A stretch of 39,285 nt of DNA from an uncultured Bacteroidales bacterium (lineage in GTDB: Bacteria > Bacteroidota > Bacteroidia > Bacteroidales > JACABE01). Where the stretch lies: positions 1 through 39,285 of the forward strand of contig CAIUKU010000132.1 of the NCBI GenBank assembly GCA_903899825.1. Reading direction: 5' to 3'. Positions 34,582 to 39,285 of the stretch are shown here, piece after piece. The number at the start of each line of letters is the position of its first letter. The first letter of the stretch is position 1. A model generated the notes under the pieces. It worked only from the letters and a program-made list of their open reading frames with translations, did not search any database and was not told where the DNA came from. The translations under genes were made by a program, and so were the position numbers.

Positions 34582-34972
34582 CGTTTTTTAATGAATCCGG
34601 CACTTTTAACAATTTTGACAAATAAAATTCCACTTCATAGAATTTTCTGGGTGGTAATTTTGTTTCGGGACAAAACTCAATGGTCCGGCTATCCAACCAG
34701 ATAGCTTTGCCTTTGATGGAAGGTTTAAAACTGAATAATTTTTCTGTTACCGGAGTTCCGAATAAGGATGAATCAGCGTAATCGTTGACCAATCGAACTT
34801 TTACAGTGGTATGGGTAGATACCACACCCGATGTAAATGCCTGAACATACTCTTTAAAAGCAGGATTAACTCTTTTGAAATGATGCTTATGTGTAGCTAT
34901 TTTATAAACTACAAAAGCAAGTACTACCACAGTAATTACTGTAGCAGCAATCTGGATGGTTTTTTTTCTCAT
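34544..34972 (-). CDS. N-terminal fragment of the alpha-2-macroglobulin (frameshift)
   Basis: This 142-aa frame holds the export anchor (hydrophobic residues 7-26) and the first domain of the same protein: FKEYVQAFTSGVVSTHTTVKVRL, FSFKPSIKGKAIWLDSRTIEFCPE and FYEVEFYLSKLLKVPDSLK all read like the N-terminus of Bacteroidota alpha-2-macroglobulins. After Lys129 the frame runs 13 unrelated residues to a stop, overlapping the main fragment by 38 bp in a different frame. The join at an A6 run points to a one-base mutation or a sequencing/assembly error; a working gene in most cells cannot be excluded. Confidence 0.8.
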   Translation of the reverse strand: MRKKTIQIAATVITVVVLAFVVYKIATHKHHFKRVNPAFKEYVQAFTSGVVSTHTTVKVRLVNDYADSSLFGTPVTEKLFSFKPSIKGKAIWLDSRTIEFCPETKLPPRKFYEVEFYLSKLLKVPDSLKNDGISVSNHATGL

Positions 34973-35000
34973 AAAACGGATGTGGTTATTGGTTGAAACT

Positions 35001-35015
35001 ATTACGTAACGTAAT
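35001..35015. promoter_or_regulatory. ATTACGT-A-ACGTAAT palindrome upstream of the macroglobulin gene
   Basis: A perfect 7-bp inverted repeat around one base, 29 bp before the ATG at 34972 and 37 bp below the -7 box, so it would lie in the transcribed leader. It could be an operator or chance in AT-rich DNA. Confidence 0.3.
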
Positions 35016-35051
35016 TAATTATTAAATTGTTATGCAATTATAATAATTTTA

Positions 35052-35059
35052 CAAACCTA
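35052..35059 (-). promoter_or_regulatory. Candidate -7 element for the macroglobulin gene
   Basis: TAGGTTTG on the minus strand is an exact -7 match, 79 nt before the ATG at 34972. No clear TTTG lies at 19-21 nt upstream. Confidence 0.48.
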
Positions 35060-35174
35060 CATTTATTTTAATCAAAAAAAGCAATTATTAGTAAATATTT
35101 TTTCCTTACATCTTATGTTAATTTTATCTGATTATTGTCAATCAGGATTGAGCATTGCAGCGTTTTAATTCTCT

Positions 35175-36017
35175 TTATTTTATTACCGTTTTTGCTCTAG
35201 AAATTGAATATGCTGCAAAATATCCAACGGCTCCATTGCTGATATTTCCTTTAACATTTGCCGGGGGTCCACTAAAAAGCGGTGTCGAAGGACGGGTAGC
35301 ATCCTTGAGCTCCATAACAAATTTCTGAAAATCTTTGGTTATTCTCCATATTTCCAGCCCAATGGTATCACCGGGAAATGTTTTTTCATCCGGTTTTCTG
35401 TCTCTTAAATATCCAACGCCTATTCCATTGGTATAGTTTCCGTTATACATTTTGTCGTCTACTACCAATGGTTCCGTGATGGTATCGGTCATCAATTTAT
35501 TGTTTTTATAGATATTAAACAGATAATAATCCTCAGTAGGAGGATCGAGAACATAACATTTAACCTCCCATGCTTCAAAAAAAGATCTATATTCCATTCT
35601 GATAGAATCAATGGTATTGATAGGATAAATTGTAGAATTTGCAGCATATTCTTCAAAATTACCATCATTGTCGATGTCAACATTTTTTATCAGTAAACGA
35701 TAAGTCTTACCAATTATACCATAAGAATTGGGAGGTGTTTCGTAAACACCAGGACGGATAATGCTTTCTGTTAAAAGCAATACATTAGTGCCATCATCAA
35801 TCGTAACCAAAGCGCCTCTGACTGCAGGAGCTGTATTGTTATAAAAATAAGCGGATGTTTTAGTAAGCCTTACCTGATGGGTCGTAGTGTCCGTTGATAG
35901 CCTTCCCTCTACTACTAATCTGGTATAGGAATCATCCAGATCAATATCCATTTTTTCGGTACAACTGTACAGTATGCTTATAAATGTCAAAAGGATTATA
36001 TATTTTATTTTATGCAT
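35175..36017 (-). CDS. DUF4249 lipoprotein
   Basis: A 280-aa lipoprotein (signal MHKIKYIILLTFISILYSC, Cys19). The opening after it, TEKMDIDLDDSYTRLVVEGRLSTDTTTHQVRLTKTSAYF, and the later GALVTIDDG, GVYETPPNSYGIIGKTYRLLI are typical of DUF4249 proteins. These are encoded next to TonB-dependent receptors in Bacteroidota and probably sit on the outer membrane as the partner for an unknown ligand, much as SusD does for SusC; this is inference. It lies 4 nt after the receptor gene, so they form one operon. Confidence 0.9.
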   Translation of the reverse strand: MHKIKYIILLTFISILYSCTEKMDIDLDDSYTRLVVEGRLSTDTTTHQVRLTKTSAYFYNNTAPAVRGALVTIDDGTNVLLLTESIIRPGVYETPPNSYGIIGKTYRLLIKNVDIDNDGNFEEYAANSTIYPINTIDSIRMEYRSFFEAWEVKCYVLDPPTEDYYLFNIYKNNKLMTDTITEPLVVDDKMYNGNYTNGIGVGYLRDRKPDEKTFPGDTIGLEIWRITKDFQKFVMELKDATRPSTPLFSGPPANVKGNISNGAVGYFAAYSISRAKTVIK

Positions 36018-36021
36018 TTTA

Positions 36022-38379
36022 TTAAAATTTAAAATTGTAAGTTATTGCGGGTATAAAACTAAAAAGATATGTTTTTTCGGCATAGGTTATATCCGGATTA
36101 TCTTTGTCTTGTCTGAAATTAATGGCCCAGGCATTTTTTCTTCCATAGGCATTGTACAATGAAAAGTTCCATTCTGAACTCCATTTCCGATTTGGCTTTT
36201 GCTTACTTTTAATGGTTAATGCCAGATCTAAACGATGATAATCGGGCATGCGGTAAGCATTTCTGTCAGAATAAATCGGAACAATTTTCCCGCCGATATC
36301 GGCTCTTCCGGTAGGAAAGGTAACCGGAGAACCGGTATAGTAAATCCAATTGGCTGAAAAAGTCGTTCGTTTACTTATTTCATAATTAAAAACAATAGCA
36401 ATATTGTGAGGTTTGTCGTAATAGGCCAAATAATTATTTCCATTGTTAATATCAGGGAAATCCCTGTCTGTTCTCGAAAACGTATAGCTAATCCATCCAT
36501 TAATACGGCCTTCCGGAATTTTTACCAATACTTCCAGTCCTTTTGAGGTAGCTTCACCAAAACGAAGCTCTCCTTCTAATTTCTGATTGAGTAATAATTC
36601 TGCATGATCTTTAAAATCAATAGCATTTTGCATTTTTTTATAATAAACCTCAACGGATGTTTCCAGATAATTCCCAATAAAATTTCTAAAATATCCCAGG
36701 GCAAACTGATCACATAGTTGTGGCTTTATATTGGGACTGGCAGGAAACCAGACATCTAAAGGTGTGCCGGATGTTGAATTCTGAGCCAGCTGAATGTATT
36801 GGAAAGTCCTTGAATAATTTGCTTTTACTGATGATTGGTCGTTGATGGTATATGCAATTCCGAAACGAGGTTCAATTCCGGAATAGGTTTTGTAAATATC
36901 ACCTGACGTATAAACTGTTGAGTCGGTGGATTCAAAATTTTTGTTATAATTAAAGATGGTTGCAGGACCCACATTTTGAAACATTGAAAACCTTAAACCA
37001 TATTTCATATTGATTTTGTTGTTAATTTTCTGATCATTGCCTAAATACAATCCATTTTCCAGTGCATAGGTGGATGGAACAATAAATTCACTGAAAAAAC
37101 TTTGAGAACCGGTACCTTTTGCCATTCCGGGGTCAAAAATATGATAAATACTGCTAATGCCGAATTTTATAGTATTCTTTGGATCAGCATACAGGGTAAA
37201 GTCTGCTTTTAAACCATAATCACGCATTTTTGAATTCCAGTCAAAAGAATTGGCTTCTCCTTCCGGTGTTCCTAAATAATAATCGTATTTGCTGTAAACA
37301 AACATAAAATTTGAAAAAAGTTTTTTTGAAAATAAATGATTCCATCTCAGCGTAAAAGTCTGATTTCCAGATGTTAATTTTGAGAAATCATTGTTAAAAA
37401 CATCTCTTCCAAAATAACCGGAAAGATACAGTCTGTTGTTTTCATTAATTGTATGTGAAATTTTAGCATTAAAATCATAAAAGTAAAGTACATTTTCCCG
37501 AATTTTTTCGTCGGCAGCTAAAGGTAAAAATAGATCGAAATACGTTCTTCTCCCTGACATAATAAAGGAAGTTTTATCTTTTATCAAGGGTCCTTCAACA
37601 GTTAATCTGCTTGAAATTGTACCTATTCCGCCACAAGCCGTAAAATTCTTTTGATTACCATCATTCATTCTCACATCCAACACCGACGATAATCTGCCAC
37701 CATAATTCATTGGAATATCTCCTTTGTAAATTTTTACATCTTTAATAGCATCGTTGTTAAATACAGAAAAGAAACCCAATAAGTGGGAGGCATTGTACAC
37801 TGTGGCTTCGTCCAGTAAAATAAGATTCTGATCAGGACTTCCACCTCTGACACTAAATCCGGAAGAGCCTTCACTGGTAGTTTGTATACCCGGGAGCAAC
37901 TGTAAAGCTTTTATCACATCCACTTCCCCCATAAATGCAGGAATTTTACGAATCGTCTTTGCATCCATCCTTACAACACTCATTTCGTTTTTTAAGACAT
38001 TGTCGTTATTTCGTTTTTCGCTAATTACAACCTCTTTAAGTTCCTGTTGTCTGGGTTGTAATTCCACATTGATGGTTGTGTTTTCTTTAAGCTGGATTTT
38101 ACGTTCAAAACTTTCGTATCCGATATATGAATAAACCAATGTATAGCTTCCTCCGGGAATACTTAAAGAATAAAAGCCATATACATTGCTGGCCACTCCG
38201 GTTTTTAATTCTCTGATATATACGGTAGCACCAAAAAGTTGTTCCCCTGTTTGTGCATCTTTAATGCTGCCACTTATGATTGGTTTTTTTTCTCCCCCAT
38301 CATTCGGATTGCTAGCTTCAGCAAATGAGAAACAAAAAATCAGGAATAAGTTCAATAAATATAGTTTATAAAATTTCAT
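36022..38379 (-). CDS. TonB-dependent receptor with carboxypeptidase-regulatory-like N-domain
   Basis: A 785-aa outer-membrane receptor. Signal peptide 1-22; CarboxypepD_reg-like domain about 33-110 (ISGSIKDAQTGEQLFGATVYI); plug domain about 120-240 (LLPGIQTTSEGSSGFSVRGGSPDQNLILLDEATVYNASHLLGFFSVFN); then a beta-barrel to the terminal TYNFKF, whose final Phe is the usual outer-membrane insertion signal. It takes up an unknown ligand using TonB-ExbBD energy. The DUF4249 partner marks it as not a SusC/SusD polysaccharide system. Its position 4 nt before the DUF4249 gene indicates one transcript. Confidence 0.95.
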   Translation of the reverse strand: MKFYKLYLLNLFLIFCFSFAEASNPNDGGEKKPIISGSIKDAQTGEQLFGATVYIRELKTGVASNVYGFYSLSIPGGSYTLVYSYIGYESFERKIQLKENTTINVELQPRQQELKEVVISEKRNNDNVLKNEMSVVRMDAKTIRKIPAFMGEVDVIKALQLLPGIQTTSEGSSGFSVRGGSPDQNLILLDEATVYNASHLLGFFSVFNNDAIKDVKIYKGDIPMNYGGRLSSVLDVRMNDGNQKNFTACGGIGTISSRLTVEGPLIKDKTSFIMSGRRTYFDLFLPLAADEKIRENVLYFYDFNAKISHTINENNRLYLSGYFGRDVFNNDFSKLTSGNQTFTLRWNHLFSKKLFSNFMFVYSKYDYYLGTPEGEANSFDWNSKMRDYGLKADFTLYADPKNTIKFGISSIYHIFDPGMAKGTGSQSFFSEFIVPSTYALENGLYLGNDQKINNKINMKYGLRFSMFQNVGPATIFNYNKNFESTDSTVYTSGDIYKTYSGIEPRFGIAYTINDQSSVKANYSRTFQYIQLAQNSTSGTPLDVWFPASPNIKPQLCDQFALGYFRNFIGNYLETSVEVYYKKMQNAIDFKDHAELLLNQKLEGELRFGEATSKGLEVLVKIPEGRINGWISYTFSRTDRDFPDINNGNNYLAYYDKPHNIAIVFNYEISKRTTFSANWIYYTGSPVTFPTGRADIGGKIVPIYSDRNAYRMPDYHRLDLALTIKSKQKPNRKWSSEWNFSLYNAYGRKNAWAINFRQDKDNPDITYAEKTYLFSFIPAITYNFKF

Positions 38380-38585
38380 AGTAAAAATTCAATTTAAGCA
38401 ATAATATTCAAGTAGTTGATATTTAATTCAGGTAATGTTGAGTGAATTTATTGATGCATATTTCACCCAATTGTAAGAAACAATGGCTAAAGTTTAATGT
38501 TCTCAATAATAAGGTATATGTTACAAATCGTTTATTATTGAGTTTTCAGTAAGGATTCATCAATTTGTTAATTTACATCTTTTAC
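38380..38585. other. Intergenic region between receptor and barrel protein genes
   Basis: 206 bp, AT-rich. TATTATTG (38399-38406, minus) is one base off a -7 element and could serve the receptor operon. No gene or hairpin of note. Confidence 0.3.
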
Positions 38586-39260
38586 TTATCTGCCAAATCC
38601 TCCAAACAAAAAACTGACAGTAAGCTGAGGGCTGTTATAATCAGATGATTTATAATATGAAACAACGTCTCCTGCACTATTTGTATATGTTTTATCAATT
38701 CCACTGACAAAACGATAGCCGGCTCCAATGTTTAATTTAAACCAACGGGCAATATTCATCTCCATTTCCAATTGTGGTGTAAGAACAAAAACCTGATCTA
38801 ATCCAACCTTGGTATGTGATTCCTCATCAAAATCAGCATCCACCAAACCTATTGAACCCCATCCGATTTTGGTACTCACACCCCAATGCAATGCTTCTTT
38901 TCTATGGTGTATATAGCCCAGCCAAAATCCTCCATGGCCAAAAACTGTTCTCATTTGTGGGTAATTAACAATCTCTCCGTTTGATTGTTTTATTTTCAAC
39001 CCATCTACATCGTGTTGTGTGGCTAAACCCATACCATAAGCTCCCATAAAAAATGTCTGATTTATTAAAACGGCACCACCCCCACCTGTAAATACTGCCA
39101 GATTTCCTCCTTTTGAGGAAAATTCAACAATAGGTGCTCCGAAACCATTGATGGATAATTTCCCGTTATTTCCAAATATATAATGTGTTGGTTTTTCTTC
39201 CTGTGCATTTAAAGAAATAGCAATCATTATAATTATAAGTGTAAAGATTAATTTTTTCAT
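38586..39260 (-). CDS. Outer-membrane beta-barrel protein, unknown function
   Basis: A 224-aa exported protein: signal peptide 1-19 (MKKLIFTLIIIMIAISLNA, cut before QEE). The mature part alternates aromatic and Gly-rich strands (SINGFGAPIVEFSSKGG, LAVFTGGGGAVLINQTFFMGAYGMG, HGGFWLGYIHH, LEMEMNIARWFKLNIGAGYRFV) and ends in LTVSFLFGGFGR. This fits a small 8-10-stranded outer-membrane barrel found widely in Bacteroidota. No ligand or enzyme signature was recognised. It lies upstream of the TonB receptor on the same strand but 206 bp away. The ATG is 25 bp from the window edge, so its promoter lies outside. Confidence 0.8.
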   Translation of the reverse strand: MKKLIFTLIIIMIAISLNAQEEKPTHYIFGNNGKLSINGFGAPIVEFSSKGGNLAVFTGGGGAVLINQTFFMGAYGMGLATQHDVDGLKIKQSNGEIVNYPQMRTVFGHGGFWLGYIHHRKEALHWGVSTKIGWGSIGLVDADFDEESHTKVGLDQVFVLTPQLEMEMNIARWFKLNIGAGYRFVSGIDKTYTNSAGDVVSYYKSSDYNSPQLTVSFLFGGFGR

Positions 39261-39285
39261 TTTTTTTAATTTATTGATTAAATAG

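Noticed and set aside
34581-34593. Programmed -1 ribosomal frameshift at A_AAA_AAC in the macroglobulin gene
   Set aside because: The heptamer is present in the right phase, but a -1 slip leads to the wrong frame; reaching the long frame needs +1 (or -2). Slippage or mutation in the A6 run is the simpler reading.

Overview
The window is a piece of chromosome from an AT-rich member of the Bacteroidota, most like Bacteroidales and close relatives. The evidence is: a secreted protein with a C-terminal type IX secretion (T9SS) sorting domain; a TonB-dependent receptor paired with a DUF4249 lipoprotein; an UpxY-type antiterminator; DUF58; a thioester alpha-2-macroglobulin; many lipoproteins; and repeated matches to the Bacteroidota promoter (-33 TTTG, about 20 nt, -7 TAnnTTTG) in front of genes that lack a clear Shine-Dalgarno. 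No rRNA, tRNA, phage, plasmid or CRISPR feature was recognised.

Layout. 0-2.2 kb (minus): UpxY antiterminator then a UDP-sugar dehydrogenase, closed by a strong hairpin at 45-78. 2.3-9 kb (minus): AsmA-like envelope protein, an RluB-type pseudouridine synthase with a long disordered repeat tail, pheS and a periplasmic cyclophilin. 9-13.7 kb: a small lipoprotein (plus), an unknown eight-helix membrane protein, then mreC-mreD followed by an M2-type metallopeptidase lipoprotein (minus). 14-15.8 kb (minus): lpxK overlapping a purine nucleoside phosphorylase. 16-23.8 kb (plus): pdxJ, rfbB, a CpsB-type PHP phosphatase, a small HMA-AraC regulator, a 597-bp structured intergenic region, aspS and a T9SS cargo protein closed by a classic terminator.

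23.8-26 kb is the accessory part: a small lipoprotein, then about 1.8 kb in which the only gene is a 128-aa DUF559 (Vsr-like) endonuclease. It is embedded in at least eight copies of a palindromic module (core CCTCTCCTTTTAGGAGAGG followed by a GGTTAGGTGAGGT tail). Some modules form inverted pairs about 150 bp long, and two 89-nt direct repeats bracket the endonuclease gene. This REPIN-like layout, with a DUF559 nuclease where a RAYT transposase would be expected, is the most unusual thing in the window.

26-39.3 kb (minus): an OmpA/TPR lipoprotein, trxA-DUF58, an alpha-2-macroglobulin split by a one-base frameshift at an A6 run, a DUF4249-TonB receptor operon and an outer-membrane barrel protein.

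Most genes are core envelope, translation and cofactor functions: cell shape (mreCD), lipid A (lpxK), surface polysaccharide (upxY, dehydrogenase, rfbB, cpsB) and nutrient uptake (TonB receptor). Coordinates and motifs were read by eye. Family names rest on recognised motifs, not on a search.
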